Shown here: one piece after another, positions 1 to 10,955 of the stretch
Position numbering within the stretch: the first letter of the stretch is position 1
Layout: each line of letters begins with the position of its first letter
The notes under the pieces: model-generated
What the model saw: the letters and a program-made list of their open reading frames with translations, nothing else
Database searches by the model: none
What the model was told of the DNA's origin: nothing
Source: Asticcacaulis sp. MM231
GTDB lineage: Bacteria > Pseudomonadota > Alphaproteobacteria > Caulobacterales > Caulobacteraceae
DNA: 64,000 nucleotides
NCBI RefSeq assembly: GCF_964186625.1
Contig: NZ_OZ075108.1
Location: 1,488,001-1,552,000, forward strand
Direction: 5' to 3'
Position numbers and translations under genes: made by a program

Positions 1-1
1 C

Positions 2-946
2 CTTCTGGCAGGCTTGCCGGTCTCCGTGCCGGCCGCAACGGTCAACAAGATGTGCGGTTCGGGCATGAAGGCGGTGATGCTGGGCTATGACGCCCTGCTG
101 GCGGGCTCGGCGGACATGGTGGTGGCCGGCGGCATGGAGAGCATGTCGAACGCACCCTATCTGTTGCCCAAGGCGCGTGCGGGGATGCGGATGGGGCATG
201 GCGAGGTCAAGGACCACATGTTCCTCGATGGTCTGGAGGATGCCTATGAACCGGGGCGTCTGATGGGCAGTTTCGCCGAGGACGCCGCCCGGCACTATCA
301 GTTGACCCGCCAGATGCAGGACGATTATGCGCTGGCCAGTTTAAGCCGCGCCCTGGCCGCCGATGTCAGCGCTGAGATCGTGCCGGTCGAGACGAAGGCG
401 GGCGTTATCACAGCGGACGAGCAACCGGCCAAGGCGCGGCCTGACAAGATTCCGCTGCTCAGACCGGCTTTTGCCAAAGACGGCACGGTCACCGCTGCAA
501 ACGCCAGTTCGATCTCCGATGGCGCGGCGGCGCTGGTGCTGACGAAGGCATCGGTCGCCGAAGCGCACGGCCTTATACCGTTGGCGCGTATCAGAGGCCA
601 TGCCAGTCATGCCGAAGAGCCGAAATGGTTCAGCCACGCGCCGGTTGGGGCCATCAACACCTTGCTCGGCAAGGTCGGCTGGTCGGTGGATCAGGTCGAT
701 CTGTTCGAGATCAACGAGGCCTTCGCGGTGGTGGCGCTGATCGCCATGCACGATCTCAAAATCCCGCATGGCCGGCTGAACATCCATGGCGGCGCCTGCG
801 CGCTTGGTCACCCGATAGGCGCCAGCGGCGCGCGCATCCTCGTCACTCTCATCAACGCGCTCCGGCAAACCGGCGGCAAGCGTGGTGTGGCCGCCGTATG
901 CATCGGTGGTGGCGAGGCGACGGCGGTGGCGATCGAGTTGGTTTAA
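2..946 (+). CDS. Acetyl-CoA acetyltransferase (thiolase), 5' end outside the window
   Basis: Thiolase that condenses or cleaves acetoacetyl-CoA. The reading frame is open from the window edge, so the true start lies upstream and roughly the first 75 residues are missing. All three catalytic elements are present: the acyl-accepting cysteine in NKMCGSGMKA near the start, the histidine in GHPIGASGAR, and the second cysteine in CIGGGEATA close to the C-terminus. Its stop overlaps the stop of the convergent gene on the other strand by 4 bases. Whether it serves polyhydroxybutyrate synthesis or fatty acid/ketone breakdown cannot be told from this fragment. Confidence 0.93.
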   Translation, partial: LLAGLPVSVPAATVNKMCGSGMKAVMLGYDALLAGSADMVVAGGMESMSNAPYLLPKARAGMRMGHGEVKDHMFLDGLEDAYEPGRLMGSFAEDAARHYQLTRQMQDDYALASLSRALAADVSAEIVPVETKAGVITADEQPAKARPDKIPLLRPAFAKDGTVTAANASSISDGAAALVLTKASVAEAHGLIPLARIRGHASHAEEPKWFSHAPVGAINTLLGKVGWSVDQVDLFEINEAFAVVALIAMHDLKIPHGRLNIHGGACALGHPIGASGARILVTLINALRQTGGKRGVAAVCIGGGEATAVAIELV

Positions 947-3900
947 CCCTTCGCCTGCGGGCTGGTGCGGCCGCTGCGTTCCAGCTTGCCCCAGCCAACG
1001 GCCATGCCGCGTCCTGCCGCGAACAGCGCCTTGATGACCACGTAATACATGATCTGGCGATAGACGAAGCGTTGTGACAGCAGCCAGAACACCGGATAGG
1101 ATTTTTCGCGTGGTTCCAGCCAGTAGGCAATGCCGCCACAGATGGCGTCGATGGTCAGGAAGGCGATCCAATAGACCAGCATTCGCTCCAGATCGCCACT
1201 GGTGGCGGCCCAGCCGTGCTGCGACACCTGAAGCGCGGTGTTGATGATATTGACCACGAGCGCGAAATCGATCAGCGGCGAGATGACCGAGAAGCCGATC
1301 TGGAACACCCAGGCCTGCGGAATGCCGATAAAAGCTAGCCCCTTCGGCTTGCCCTCTTTCAGGATGGTGCGGTGTTTCCACAAGCACTGCAGGGTGCCGA
1401 AGGCCCAGCGGAAGCGCTGTTTCATCAGGGCACCAAAGCTTTCCGGCGATTCTGTCCACGCCACCGCATCCTGATCATAGGCTACCTTCCAGCCCTTGTG
1501 CTGGATGGCGATGGTCAGGTCCTGATCTTCGGCCAGGGTGTTGTGCGGGTAGTTGCCGACCTCGGCCAGCGCTGCGCGCCGCCAGGCCCCCACCGCGCCC
1601 GGCACCACCATCATGGCGCCGAACATGGCCAGCGCGCTTCGCTCCAGGTTCTGTGAGGTGACGTATTCCACCGCCTGCCAGCGCGTGACCCAGTTGAAGC
1701 GGTTGCCAACCTTGGCGTTGCCGGCCACGGCGCCGATTTCCGGCCGGATAAACCAGCGCACCAGACGGGCGATGGTTTCCGGTTCGAACTGCGTGTCGGC
1801 GTCGAGCGCGATGATGATGTCGCCCTTAGAAGCGGCGATGCCGTTGTTGACGGCGGTCGCCTTGCCGGCATTGGCCTGGGTGATCAGGCGGACGCGCGGA
1901 TCCGTCTTGAAGGCCTCGGCGACGATGGCGCTGGTGGCGTCCTTCGAGCCGTCGTCGATAACAATCACCTCCATGTTGACGCCGATGCTCGACAGCACCC
2001 GACGCACCGAGTTCTCGATGACGCGCGCCTCGTTGAAGGCGGGGATCAGGACGCTGACGAAACGCCCGTTGACATAGGCGGCGACCTCATCGTGCTGAGG
2101 GTCGTTTTCAAGGCTGCCGGGCGCGACCATATGGCGGCTGAACTCGGCATAGATGGCCAGTCCGGACAGGACGAGGGCGCGAGTGATGCCGAGGATGATG
2201 GCGATAATAAACAGCCACTTGAAGGCCTCCGCCGTCCACGCCAGGAACATGAAGATACCCACGTCGAAGCGCACCTCGGCGAGATCGGCGCCGCTCAGTT
2301 TCGGCATGACCTGATCCGGCGCCAGCCCGACCAGATCGCCGACCGTGGTGAAGGTATAGCCCTCGGCCGTGAGGGTGCGGATGATGGTTGGCAGGGCAGC
2401 GATGGTTTGCGCGCGCTCGCCGCCTGAATCGTGCATCAGGATGATCTGGCCGGAATGACATTCCGACGGATCTTTCAGGCAGGCTTCAGAGGTCTGGCTG
2501 GCCTTGCCTTCATGCACGCCATCCAGCGTATTCTTGATGATGGCGTCGACGCCGGGGCGTGTCCAGTCCTCGGAATCGACGTGCAGCCCGACATTGGTAT
2601 AGCCAAGCTGTTGCGCCAGCAGCGCCGGTCCCAGCTCGTTTTCGGTGGTCGGCTCGGCGTCACCGAAGTATGGCGAGCGCAACAGACGCATCGAGTGGCC
2701 GGTATAGGCCTCGACGACGCGCTGGGTCGAGTTGAGCTCGACGCGGGCCCATTCCGGAGATACCTTCGACATGTCGGGATGGGTGTAGGAATGGTTGCCG
2801 ATCTGGTCGCCTTCACGCACCATCTGGCGCAGCAGGGCGGGATGGCCGATCGCCTTTTCCCCAATGACGAAGAAGGTGGCCGGCACCTTTTCCTCACGCA
2901 GGATTTTCAGCACCTGCGGCGTCCATTTGGCATCCGGACCATCATCGAAGGTGAGGGCCAGATAGCCGGGCTTTAGGCCGGTGCGACGCACCACATAGGG
3001 CGTCGGCAGGCTCTGGTACTGCGCGCCTTGCGCCACGCGGTTCTTGTCAAAGGTGACGGTGCGGGCGCCATTGGTCGGCGTGCTGTCGATATGCAGCACC
3101 TCGCCATTGCCCTCGACATCGACATTGCCCAATGGCTGGAGCACGCGCAGGTCGGGCGTTTTGTCTGTCTGGAAGGTTTGCAGGGCGGGCCAAACACCGG
3201 GGTCTTCGCTGCCCAGCCGCCACAGGGCGACGCCGTAGGGATTGGTGTTGTCGATGGTCAATAGTTGATTCCAGGCGCTGACGGCATCCAGCATCCACAC
3301 CTGATGATCCTTGCCGCCTTCCTGATAGGAGAAGTTCGGATTGCCGGAGGCCGTATCGAACTGCATCGGCGCCTCGGAATCGTGCGCGATCAGCCAGGCT
3401 TCGGGAATGGTCAGCACGTCGGCCTGGTTATCATGCCAATCATAGGCATAGTTGCCGATACACGCGATGGCCTTGTCGAGCGGCACGCTTTTCAAGGCCT
3501 CGGTCAGGCGGGAATTGAACCAGTCCTGCGCGGCGATCGGCCCGGCAGGATCAACCATGGAGTGCTGGTCATACAGCATCAGGAACAGCTTGTCCGAGGC
3601 CTTGGCAAAGGCTTTCAGGTTCCAGGTGTCATCATCGATCGGTGCGGTCAGGGTGACCTGAAAACCGTCGCGCGAGAGCTGCGCGCGGGCTTCGTGGATG
3701 AAGGTCAGGTAGTTGCCGAGCGCGTGGGGCGGCAAGGCTTCGAAGTCAAACACGACACCGGCGGCCTTCTCCTTACGCAGCATGTCCTCGACCTGACCGA
3801 TCAGGGTCTTGCGCTGCGCGGGATTGGCCAGTAGGCGCGCGAGGCTTACGCCATCGAAACTGCCCTTGTAGGTGTTCTGCACCATGACCAGGACAGCCGG

Positions 3901-4329
3901 CTGGTGCTTCGCCGAGGCGACGATGCTGCGGAACTGGTAATCGGGCGTATAGATAAAGGCGTTGTTGGCACCACTGACAATGGCCAGGGACGGGATAACA
4001 ATATCAAGATCGTTGACGTGGCGCTCCAGCGAGGCACGACCGGGATCATCACCGATATAGAAGGCCGCCACGGTCTGGTTTACGCTCGGATTACCGCGTT
4101 TTACCGCAATGGAGCGATGGCGTGGCGCGGCCCTGTGGAAAGGGGCTGTCCAAGCCAAGGGCTTCGGATACTCCATGTGTAGGTCGAGATCCTTTTGCAC
4201 CGGCACCAGCAGAATTGAGACGATCAGGCCGATGAACAACAGGACGGCGACAAGGATCAGGCCGAAGACCCCAATGAAGGACACCTTGCGGCGCCGGCCT
4301 GTGGGATCATAGAAAATAGGTTTTGACAT
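943..4329 (-). CDS. Trimodular GH18-like / NodB deacetylase / GT2 glycosyltransferase membrane protein
   Basis: A 1128-residue membrane protein joining three carbohydrate-active modules. An N-terminal membrane segment (about 17-43) leads to a GH18-like region (about 70-400) with VVFDFE near 193 as the catalytic-type motif. A NodB polysaccharide deacetylase module (about 450-680) shows TFDDGPD near 461, a metal-binding HxxxH-type HSYTH, and LMHDSGG near 631. After a membrane segment (about 700-730) comes a processive GT2 domain with IPAFNE near 758, DADTQF, EDQD and QRFRW near 973, then C-terminal membrane helices. This is the layout of enzymes that polymerise and trim amino-sugar polymers (compare PgaC and PgaB functions). 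The product is probably an exported polysaccharide; its identity is unknown. No good ribosome-binding site precedes the ATG. Confidence 0.88.
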   Translation of the reverse strand: MSKPIFYDPTGRRRKVSFIGVFGLILVAVLLFIGLIVSILLVPVQKDLDLHMEYPKPLAWTAPFHRAAPRHRSIAVKRGNPSVNQTVAAFYIGDDPGRASLERHVNDLDIVIPSLAIVSGANNAFIYTPDYQFRSIVASAKHQPAVLVMVQNTYKGSFDGVSLARLLANPAQRKTLIGQVEDMLRKEKAAGVVFDFEALPPHALGNYLTFIHEARAQLSRDGFQVTLTAPIDDDTWNLKAFAKASDKLFLMLYDQHSMVDPAGPIAAQDWFNSRLTEALKSVPLDKAIACIGNYAYDWHDNQADVLTIPEAWLIAHDSEAPMQFDTASGNPNFSYQEGGKDHQVWMLDAVSAWNQLLTIDNTNPYGVALWRLGSEDPGVWPALQTFQTDKTPDLRVLQPLGNVDVEGNGEVLHIDSTPTNGARTVTFDKNRVAQGAQYQSLPTPYVVRRTGLKPGYLALTFDDGPDAKWTPQVLKILREEKVPATFFVIGEKAIGHPALLRQMVREGDQIGNHSYTHPDMSKVSPEWARVELNSTQRVVEAYTGHSMRLLRSPYFGDAEPTTENELGPALLAQQLGYTNVGLHVDSEDWTRPGVDAIIKNTLDGVHEGKASQTSEACLKDPSECHSGQIILMHDSGGERAQTIAALPTIIRTLTAEGYTFTTVGDLVGLAPDQVMPKLSGADLAEVRFDVGIFMFLAWTAEAFKWLFIIAIILGITRALVLSGLAIYAEFSRHMVAPGSLENDPQHDEVAAYVNGRFVSVLIPAFNEARVIENSVRRVLSSIGVNMEVIVIDDGSKDATSAIVAEAFKTDPRVRLITQANAGKATAVNNGIAASKGDIIIALDADTQFEPETIARLVRWFIRPEIGAVAGNAKVGNRFNWVTRWQAVEYVTSQNLERSALAMFGAMMVVPGAVGAWRRAALAEVGNYPHNTLAEDQDLTIAIQHKGWKVAYDQDAVAWTESPESFGALMKQRFRWAFGTLQCLWKHRTILKEGKPKGLAFIGIPQAWVFQIGFSVISPLIDFALVVNIINTALQVSQHGWAATSGDLERMLVYWIAFLTIDAICGGIAYWLEPREKSYPVFWLLSQRFVYRQIMYYVVIKALFAAGRGMAVGWGKLERSGRTSPQAKG

Positions 4330-4442
4330 GGAGGTGCAGCTTATGAAATCAAAGTTGTGTGACTGCCCTTCTGAGCGCTATTTATGACAATTGCGAGACG
4401 GGAATTATGGCCATCGGCCACATTTCCTGCCAGGTGGAAAAA

Positions 4443-6032
4443 TCATGATAAGCCGGCGATTCGCCGGCTGGCCGGCAAACTCAGGATGTCGCGGCACGAT
4501 ACCATTCGTCCGGGCTGGATTATATCGAGAAGCCACGCTTTCAGGCCGGGATCGTAATCCGGCTTGCTGAGGGTTTGCGTTGTGCCGCCAAACAGCCAAA
4601 AGCGATGATCCGTCAGGGTGCGGCTGCTGAGGAAGGTGTCGAACTCACGAACGCTGGCAAAGGCGGTAAAGTCGAAAACGCAGCCTTTCGGCGGTACATC
4701 ATCCAGATCATGCAGGAAGGATGGTGCGGTTTCGGGCTTGTCGGTATCACTCATCGGGGTAATCAGCCGGACGTTTTTGCCGTAGTGAAGCTGCGGTATA
4801 TTATCAACATTGCCGGTATCAAGCGTCGAGACCGGTAACTGGAAATAGACTACGGTGGCCAGCGGCGGCCCTTGATAGATGAGATCGGACACGGAAGCCG
4901 CCGGGAACTGATAGCCGGTCCGCAGATCGCTGAGATCCTGCGGGATGGAGAGACCGTCGCAGAAGATAACGCAGGCCAGTCCGCAGGCGATCAAAGCCCA
5001 GATTTTCGGCGGCTCGTCCGTGCGCCACCGGATGTAGCGCCCCGCCAGCCCCGCCAGGGTCAGGACAACACCGTAACCGATGGTGCGGACATTGTAGGGG
5101 TCGAACTGGGTGCGGAAACGTAACACAAAAGCCAGGGCCAGAAAGCCCAGTCCGGCCAGAAGGACAAAGGTGACAGCCGGTGAGGTCTTTTCGCGCGATA
5201 GCGACAGCCTGTTCCATGAGGCGCCGGCCAGCACCGCGATCACGGCGATGATGCCAAGGGCGCAGCCGGCAACCGCGAGAACAAATTGCCGGATCAGCAG
5301 TAGCTTGGCTTCGGGCGCGGTGATGCGCGGCATGCCGGTGCCGTAGCCCGTCATGTGGTGGTTGAAGGCCTGATAGGCCAGGAAGACGACGCCGGCGATG
5401 CCGAAACAGGCCAGGGTGCGCAGGGCGGTGGTGCGGCCATAGGCCAGCCAGGTGCAGATAAACAGGATGAAGGCGAAGGGCGCGAAAAAATAGCGGGCGA
5501 AACAGCCGAGCACGAGGAACAGGGCAAGGAGGCCATAGAACGCCCATTTGCGGGGATGGGTATGGATCAGCGATAGGGCGAAGAAGGTGCCGCAGACGCA
5601 GAACAGCAGCAGGTTTTCCGACCAGGTGTACATGCCGATCAGCAGGGTGACGGGATTGATCACGATCAATGTCGCTATCAGCAGGTTGCGCGAAGCCTTG
5701 TAAACAAAGAGAAACGAGGCCGCCAGCAGGAGGAAATTGGTCAGTTTGCTGCTGACCATAAGGAAGGCCGGATCAGCGACCGGCGCGGTCAGGGCCAGCA
5801 TGGTGGGGTAGCCGCACGGGTAGACTGCCAAATAGGTGCCGTTCAGGCTGCATCCCTGGCCATGACGCAGACTGTCGGCGAGAAAGATATAGTACCAGGA
5901 ATCGACGCTGATATAGCCAAACGCGATGGCCAGCCCCATCGAGAGGGCCAGGATCGCCGCGATGGTCGCGAGATAGAGGGTCTTGGACTTTATGGACATA
6001 TACGTCTTTGCGCCGGATGGGTTCGTCGCCAT
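4443..6032 (-). CDS. Polytopic membrane protein, GT-C-like (unknown function)
   Basis: A protein of 518-529 residues with about ten hydrophobic segments through the first two thirds and a soluble C-terminal part. The early motif DSWYYIFLADSLRHG, in the first extracytoplasmic loop, recalls GT-C glycosyltransferases (ArnT/PMT type), which use acidic residues there with polyprenyl-linked sugars. I cannot place it in a named family. The second in-frame ATG at 5999 gives a cleaner membrane-protein N-terminus (MSIKSKTLYLA) and may be the true start. It lies upstream of the trimodular polysaccharide gene on the same strand with a 113-base gap, so a shared role in surface glycans is possible. Confidence 0.7.
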   Translation of the reverse strand: MATNPSGAKTYMSIKSKTLYLATIAAILALSMGLAIAFGYISVDSWYYIFLADSLRHGQGCSLNGTYLAVYPCGYPTMLALTAPVADPAFLMVSSKLTNFLLLAASFLFVYKASRNLLIATLIVINPVTLLIGMYTWSENLLLFCVCGTFFALSLIHTHPRKWAFYGLLALFLVLGCFARYFFAPFAFILFICTWLAYGRTTALRTLACFGIAGVVFLAYQAFNHHMTGYGTGMPRITAPEAKLLLIRQFVLAVAGCALGIIAVIAVLAGASWNRLSLSREKTSPAVTFVLLAGLGFLALAFVLRFRTQFDPYNVRTIGYGVVLTLAGLAGRYIRWRTDEPPKIWALIACGLACVIFCDGLSIPQDLSDLRTGYQFPAASVSDLIYQGPPLATVVYFQLPVSTLDTGNVDNIPQLHYGKNVRLITPMSDTDKPETAPSFLHDLDDVPPKGCVFDFTAFASVREFDTFLSSRTLTDHRFWLFGGTTQTLSKPDYDPGLKAWLLDIIQPGRMVSCRDILSLPASRRIAGLS

Positions 6033-6065
6033 AAGCGCAGAGCATGGCCTTTTGTGGGCCGCCTT

Positions 6066-6587
6066 TCAATGCCGCACTATTTCATGGAAGGCGATCAAAA
6101 GGCCTGTTGCTGTCAGGGTTTCGTCTGCGATCATCAGGGCGTCGAAGGCTTTCAGCGCATGGCCTTCGACTGTCTGTTCTTCGGTGACGATCAACAGGCC
6201 GCTTTGGAGGGTCATTTCGCCGTCGATGCGGCGGACATCGGCGCGCATCTGTCCGCGTCGTGTCATGACATTGAGGTCGGTGACGGGCGCCAACGGCGTG
6301 CCGTGTACAGGCACATCACCGGCAAAGGCGAGGCTTTCGCACGTTGCCAGAATGACGCTGCGATCGCTGAACTCCAGTCTCAGGCTTCCGCTCAACACGG
6401 TCAGATGGCGGTCGATATTGGTGAATAGCGAAAACGGCCCCGCTTCGGTGACCACCGCCATGCTGACCCGCCACAGGAAATCGTCCATCGAGGCGCCGAC
6501 GGGAAAGACGGCGACCTCGCGCGTGACCCCGCCGCCGTTCTTCCACGGCGTGGCCACGCGCGCTGCAGAGGGAAGGTACCGGATCAC
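6066..6587 (-). CDS. hutD: HutD family protein
   Basis: Small cupin-fold protein of the HutD family (173 residues), last gene of the leftward hut operon. The signature [13 protein letters not shown] lies near the N-terminus. HutD of pseudomonads has been proposed to limit hut expression by sequestering a pathway metabolite; its biochemical role is not settled. The frame stays open further upstream inside hutU, but I place the start at the GTG at 6587, which overlaps the hutU stop codon as GTGA. That is the same 4-base coupling used elsewhere in this operon. Confidence 0.85.
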   Translation of the reverse strand: MIRYLPSAARVATPWKNGGGVTREVAVFPVGASMDDFLWRVSMAVVTEAGPFSLFTNIDRHLTVLSGSLRLEFSDRSVILATCESLAFAGDVPVHGTPLAPVTDLNVMTRRGQMRADVRRIDGEMTLQSGLLIVTEEQTVEGHALKAFDALMIADETLTATGLLIAFHEIVRH

Positions 6588-8251
6588 AGGATACCCGGCA
6601 AAATGCCAGGCAAATCGAGGCCCTTCTCGCGGGCACAATCAAGGGCGATATCATAGCCCGCATCGGCATGACGCATAACGCCGGTGGCCGGGTCGTTCCA
6701 CAGCACGCGGCCAAGGCGTTTGGCGGCATCATCGGTACCATCGGCCACGATCACCATGCCGGAATGTTGCGAATAGCCCATGCCGACCCCGCCACCGTGA
6801 TGAAGCGAGACCCACGTCGCGCCCGACGCCGTATTGAGCAGGGCGTTGAGCAACGGCCAGTCGGAGACGGCGTCCGAGCCATCGCGCATGGCCTCGGTCT
6901 CGCGGTTGGGCGAGGCGACGGAACCGCTGTCGAGGTGATCGCGGCCGATGACGACCGGCGCCTTAAGCTCACCCGTGCGCACCATCTCATTGAAAGCCAG
7001 ACCCAGGCGATGACGGTCACCTAGGCCGACCCAGCAGATGCGCGCCGGCAGGCCCTGAAACTTGATACGTTCGCGGGCCATGTCGAGCCAGTTGTGCAGG
7101 TGTTTATTGTCGGGCAGCAGTTCCTTGACCTTGGCATCGGTCTTGTAGATGTCTTCCGGATCGCCGGAGAGCGCTACCCAGCGGAAGGGACCTATGCCGC
7201 GGCAGAACAGCGGACGGATATAGGCCGGCACGAAACCGGGGAAATCAAAGGCGTTTGTCACGCTCTCATCGAAAGCCACCTGACGGATATTGTTGCCGTA
7301 ATCGACCGTGGGCACACCGGCCTTCTGGAAATCAAGCATGGCACGGACGTGCTGGGCCATCGACGCCTTGGCCGCTTTGGCGACGCTTTGCGGATCGCGT
7401 TCGCGCATGTCGAGCCAGTGCTCAACCGTCCAGCCGGAGGGCAGGTAGCCGTTGATCGGATCGTGCGCCGAGGTCTGGTCGGTGAGCAGGTCGGGGCGCA
7501 CGCCACGGGAATAAAGCTCCGGCAGGATATCGGCGGCATTGCCGAGCAGCCCGACCGAAATCGGTTTGGTGGCATTCTGGATCATGGCCAGGGCGTCATC
7601 GATATCCTTGGCCTGATAGTCGAGATAGCCGGTGCGTAGGCGCATCTCAATCCGCGACGCCTGACATTCGATGGCGAGGCACGAGGCACCGGCCATCACG
7701 GCCGCCAGTGGCTGCGCGCCGCCCATGCCGCCAAGGCCGGCGGTCAGCAGCCACTTGCCCTTGAGGTCGCCCTTATAGTGCTGGCGCCCCATCTCGACGA
7801 AGGTTTCATAAGTGCCCTGAACGATACCCTGCGTGCCGATATAGATCCACGAACCGGCAGTCATCTGGCCGTACATCATTAGGCCCTTGCGATCGAGTTC
7901 GTTGAAGTGGTCCCAGGTGGCGAAGGCCGGCACGAGATTGGAATTGGCCAGCAGGACGCGCGGCGCATTCTCATGCGTTTCGAAGACGCCGACCGGCTTG
8001 CCCGACTGGATCAGCAGGGTCTGGTTGTTTTCCAGCCGCTTCAGGGTCTCGACGATCTTGTCATAGCTTTCCCAGTCGCGCGCCGCACGGCCGATGCCAC
8101 CGTAGACGACCAGTTCCTCTGGCCGTTCCGCAACATCGGGATGCAGATTGTTCATCAGCATGCGCAGGGGCGCTTCGGTCAGCCAGGACTTGGCGGAAAG
8201 GGTGGTGCCGGTGGCCGGCCTGATCACGCGGGCATTATCGAGACGGGTCAT
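6584..8251 (-). CDS. hutU: Urocanate hydratase
   Basis: Second enzyme of histidine breakdown: converts urocanate to 4-imidazolone-5-propionate with a tightly bound NAD+. The 555-residue length is normal for the family. The NAD-binding glycine-rich segment reads [12 protein letters not shown], and the conserved catalytic-cysteine region reads [13 protein letters not shown] near residue 400. The ATG overlaps the hutH stop by 4 bases (ATGA), and its own stop overlaps the GTG of hutD, so I-H-U-D is translationally coupled throughout. Confidence 0.98.
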   Translation of the reverse strand: MTRLDNARVIRPATGTTLSAKSWLTEAPLRMLMNNLHPDVAERPEELVVYGGIGRAARDWESYDKIVETLKRLENNQTLLIQSGKPVGVFETHENAPRVLLANSNLVPAFATWDHFNELDRKGLMMYGQMTAGSWIYIGTQGIVQGTYETFVEMGRQHYKGDLKGKWLLTAGLGGMGGAQPLAAVMAGASCLAIECQASRIEMRLRTGYLDYQAKDIDDALAMIQNATKPISVGLLGNAADILPELYSRGVRPDLLTDQTSAHDPINGYLPSGWTVEHWLDMRERDPQSVAKAAKASMAQHVRAMLDFQKAGVPTVDYGNNIRQVAFDESVTNAFDFPGFVPAYIRPLFCRGIGPFRWVALSGDPEDIYKTDAKVKELLPDNKHLHNWLDMARERIKFQGLPARICWVGLGDRHRLGLAFNEMVRTGELKAPVVIGRDHLDSGSVASPNRETEAMRDGSDAVSDWPLLNALLNTASGATWVSLHHGGGVGMGYSQHSGMVIVADGTDDAAKRLGRVLWNDPATGVMRHADAGYDIALDCAREKGLDLPGILPGIL

Positions 8252-9771
8252 TGATCTACTCCGGGCAAGGCAATATTCGCTGCTTTTATAACTGCGCCGG
8301 ACCGCACCAGCTCGATCGCCAGAGCCATGTCCGGATGGAAGTGGCGATCGTGATCGAGGGCGGGCACGGCCGAACGGGTGAGCGCGCGGACGCGCTCCAA
8401 AGCCTCCGATGAGGTCAGGGGCTTGAGAAAATCGCAGCCTTGCGCCGCCGCCAGCAGTTCAATCCCGATCACGGCGAAGGCGTTCTCGGCCATCTCCATC
8501 AGGCGGCGCGCACCGTGGGCGGCCATAGAGACGTGGTCTTCCTGATTGGCGCTCGTGGGGATGGAATCGACGCTGGCGGGATAGGCGCGCTGCTTGTTTT
8601 CCGACACCAGGGCGGCCGCCGTCACCTGCGGGATCATGAAGCCGGAATTGAGACCCGGTTGCGGTGTCAGAAACGCCGGCAGGCCCGATAGCGCCGGATC
8701 AACCAGCATAGCGATGCGGCGCTCGGCGATTGAGCCGATTTCACAGATGGCCAGGGCAATGATATCGGCTGCGAAGGCCACCGGCTCGGCGTGGAAATTT
8801 CCACCGGACAACGCCTCATCAGGATCAGTAAAGATTAGCGGATTATCGGAAACGCCATTGGCCTCGGTCTCCAGTGTCACCGCCGCCTGTCGCAGAATAT
8901 CGAGCGCGGCGCCCATCACCTGTGGCTGACAACGCAGACAATAAGGGTCCTGCACGCGCTCGTCGCCTTTCAGGTGCGAGGCGCGGATAGTGGAATCGCT
9001 CATCAAGTCCCGCAGGGTGCGGGCGGTATCGATCTGGCCTTTGTGGCGGCGTAGGGCATGGACGCGCGGATCGAACGGCGCATCCGAGCCCTTGGCGGCT
9101 TCGGTCGAGAGTGCGCCGGTGACCAGGGCGGTTTGCAGCAAAACCTCGGCCTCGAATAGGCCAGCCAGGGCATTGGCGGTCGAGAATTGCGTGCCGTTGA
9201 GGAGGGCCAGCCCTTCTTTCGGGCCGGGCGTGAGGGGGCGGAGGCCGGCTTCCTTCAGCGCCCGCAGGGCCGGCATCCGCGCGCCATAGACCTCGATCTC
9301 GCCTACGCCGATCATGCAGGCGGCCATATGCGCCAAAGGCGCCAGATCGCCGGATGCCCCGACCGAGCCCTGGCACGGAATGACCGGCATCAGGTCATGA
9401 TCGAGCATGGCCTGCATCAGCTCCAGCGTTTCCGGTTTGATGCCGGAAGCGCCCTGCGCCAGCGAGGTCAGCTTGAGCGCCAGCATCAGCCGTACCACAG
9501 GCTGCGGCGAGGGGGCACCAACTCCGGCGGCATGGCTGAGGATGATGTTGCGCTGAAGCGTCGTCAGATCGGCGTCCTCTATGCGCGTCGACGCCAGTTT
9601 GCCAAAGCCGGTATTGATGCCGTAGACCGGCTCGCCTCGTGACAGAATGCGCGAAACCGCCACCGCACTTTCGGCCACCGCCGGCATACAGGCCGGATCA
9701 AGCTTGAAGGCCGCGCCGCGGTAGATATCGCGCCATACGGACAAAGGGACGTTGCCGGGGGTGAGGATCAT
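8248..9771 (-). CDS. hutH: Histidine ammonia-lyase
   Basis: First step of histidine catabolism: deaminates L-histidine to urocanate. The MIO electrophile forms from the Ala-Ser-Gly triad at residues 139-141 (in [13 protein letters not shown]). Tyr50 in [11 protein letters not shown] corresponds to the catalytic tyrosine of the family. I chose the ATG at 9771, giving 507 residues, because the protein then begins [10 protein letters not shown] as in typical HutH proteins and the ATG overlaps the hutI stop (ATGA). The open frame reaches further upstream only inside hutI. Confidence 0.98.
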   Translation of the reverse strand: MILTPGNVPLSVWRDIYRGAAFKLDPACMPAVAESAVAVSRILSRGEPVYGINTGFGKLASTRIEDADLTTLQRNIILSHAAGVGAPSPQPVVRLMLALKLTSLAQGASGIKPETLELMQAMLDHDLMPVIPCQGSVGASGDLAPLAHMAACMIGVGEIEVYGARMPALRALKEAGLRPLTPGPKEGLALLNGTQFSTANALAGLFEAEVLLQTALVTGALSTEAAKGSDAPFDPRVHALRRHKGQIDTARTLRDLMSDSTIRASHLKGDERVQDPYCLRCQPQVMGAALDILRQAAVTLETEANGVSDNPLIFTDPDEALSGGNFHAEPVAFAADIIALAICEIGSIAERRIAMLVDPALSGLPAFLTPQPGLNSGFMIPQVTAAALVSENKQRAYPASVDSIPTSANQEDHVSMAAHGARRLMEMAENAFAVIGIELLAAAQGCDFLKPLTSSEALERVRALTRSAVPALDHDRHFHPDMALAIELVRSGAVIKAANIALPGVDQ

Positions 9772-10955
9772 ACGGTTTGACCTTGGAATACACGAGCATG
9801 GAGGGGCGAAAAGCCCATGAAATAAACCAGATCTGCGGGCTGTTCGCAGTCCCAGATGGCGAGGTCGCACGCCTTGCCGGCCTCCAGCGTGCCGATCTCG
9901 TGCGACAGGCCGAGCGCTTTGGCGGCGTGGATCGTTACGCTGGCCAGGCATTCATCGACCGTCATGCGGAAGAGGGTGGCGGCCATGTTCATCGCCATCA
10001 GGATCGAGGTCAGCGGCGAGGTGCCGGGATTGCAGTCGGTGGCGATGGCCATGGGCACGCCTGCCGCACGCAGGGCTTCAATCGGTGGTTTGATGGTTTC
10101 GCGCATGAAGTAATAGGCGCCGGGCAGGACGGTAGCTACCGTGCCGGCGTCGCGCAGGGCGGCAATGCCGTCGGCGTCGAGATGTTCGAGATGATCGGCC
10201 GACAGCGCGCCATAGCGCGCGGCCAGCGCTGCGCCATGCAGGTTGGACAACTGTTCGGCATGTAGCTTGACGGCCAGGCCATGCGCCCTCGCAGCCATAA
10301 AGACGCGCTCGGTCTGGGCGGGGGAAAAGCCGATGCCTTCGCAGAAAACATCGACCGCCGAGGCCAGACTTTCGTGGGCCACGGCGGGGATCATGCGCTT
10401 GCACACCTCATCGATATAGGCGTCAGGTCGGCCCGTATATTCGGGCGGCAGGGCGTGGGCACCGAGCAAGGTGGTCACGACCCGCACCTTGCGATGATGT
10501 GCCAGCGCCTTGGCGGCGCGCAGCATTTTCAGTTCGTCTTCGAGCGTCAGGCCGTAGCCTGACTTGATCTCGACCGTAGTGACGCCGCTGGCCAGCAGGG
10601 AGTCAAGGCGGGGCAGGGCGGCGGTGATCAGATCATCTTCAGTGGCGGCGCGCGTCGCGCTGACAGTGGAAAGGATACCGCCACCGCCACGGGCGATGTC
10701 CTCATAGGTCGCACCATCAAGACGCAGCTTGAATTCATGGGCACGGTTGCCGGCAAAAACGAGGTGGGTGTGGGGATCAATCAGGCCGGGGGTAACCAGC
10801 CGGCCTTGCAGCTCGATGGTCTCGCCCGCGTAATCAGCGGCTGGGCCGGCGTAGACGATGCGACCGTCTTTCGCGGCGATCATGCCCTTGTCGATCACCG
10901 GCTGGCCCGCTTTCACCAGCAGGCGGCAATTCGTCCAGACCGTATCGCATTGCAT
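9768..10955 (-). CDS. hutI: Imidazolonepropionase
   Basis: Third step of histidine catabolism: hydrolyses imidazolone propionate to N-formimidoyl-L-glutamate. It is a 395-residue amidohydrolase with metal ligands in [10 protein letters not shown] (HxH), in [10 protein letters not shown], and in [10 protein letters not shown] (Asp). The substrate-loop motif RGGGGI is also present. It is the first gene of the leftward hut operon and is read away from hutF across a 69-base divergent promoter that carries the hut palindrome. Confidence 0.98.
   Translation of the reverse strand: MQCDTVWTNCRLLVKAGQPVIDKGMIAAKDGRIVYAGPAADYAGETIELQGRLVTPGLIDPHTHLVFAGNRAHEFKLRLDGATYEDIARGGGGILSTVSATRAATEDDLITAALPRLDSLLASGVTTVEIKSGYGLTLEDELKMLRAAKALAHHRKVRVVTTLLGAHALPPEYTGRPDAYIDEVCKRMIPAVAHESLASAVDVFCEGIGFSPAQTERVFMAARAHGLAVKLHAEQLSNLHGAALAARYGALSADHLEHLDADGIAALRDAGTVATVLPGAYYFMRETIKPPIEALRAAGVPMAIATDCNPGTSPLTSILMAMNMAATLFRMTVDECLASVTIHAAKALGLSHEIGTLEAGKACDLAIWDCEQPADLVYFMGFSPLHARVFQGQTV

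Noticed and set aside
341..1459. 372-codon open frame on the minus strand across the thiolase and the polymer enzyme
   Set aside because: Overlaps two solid genes, one antisense and one in another frame; Arg/His-rich composition without motifs.
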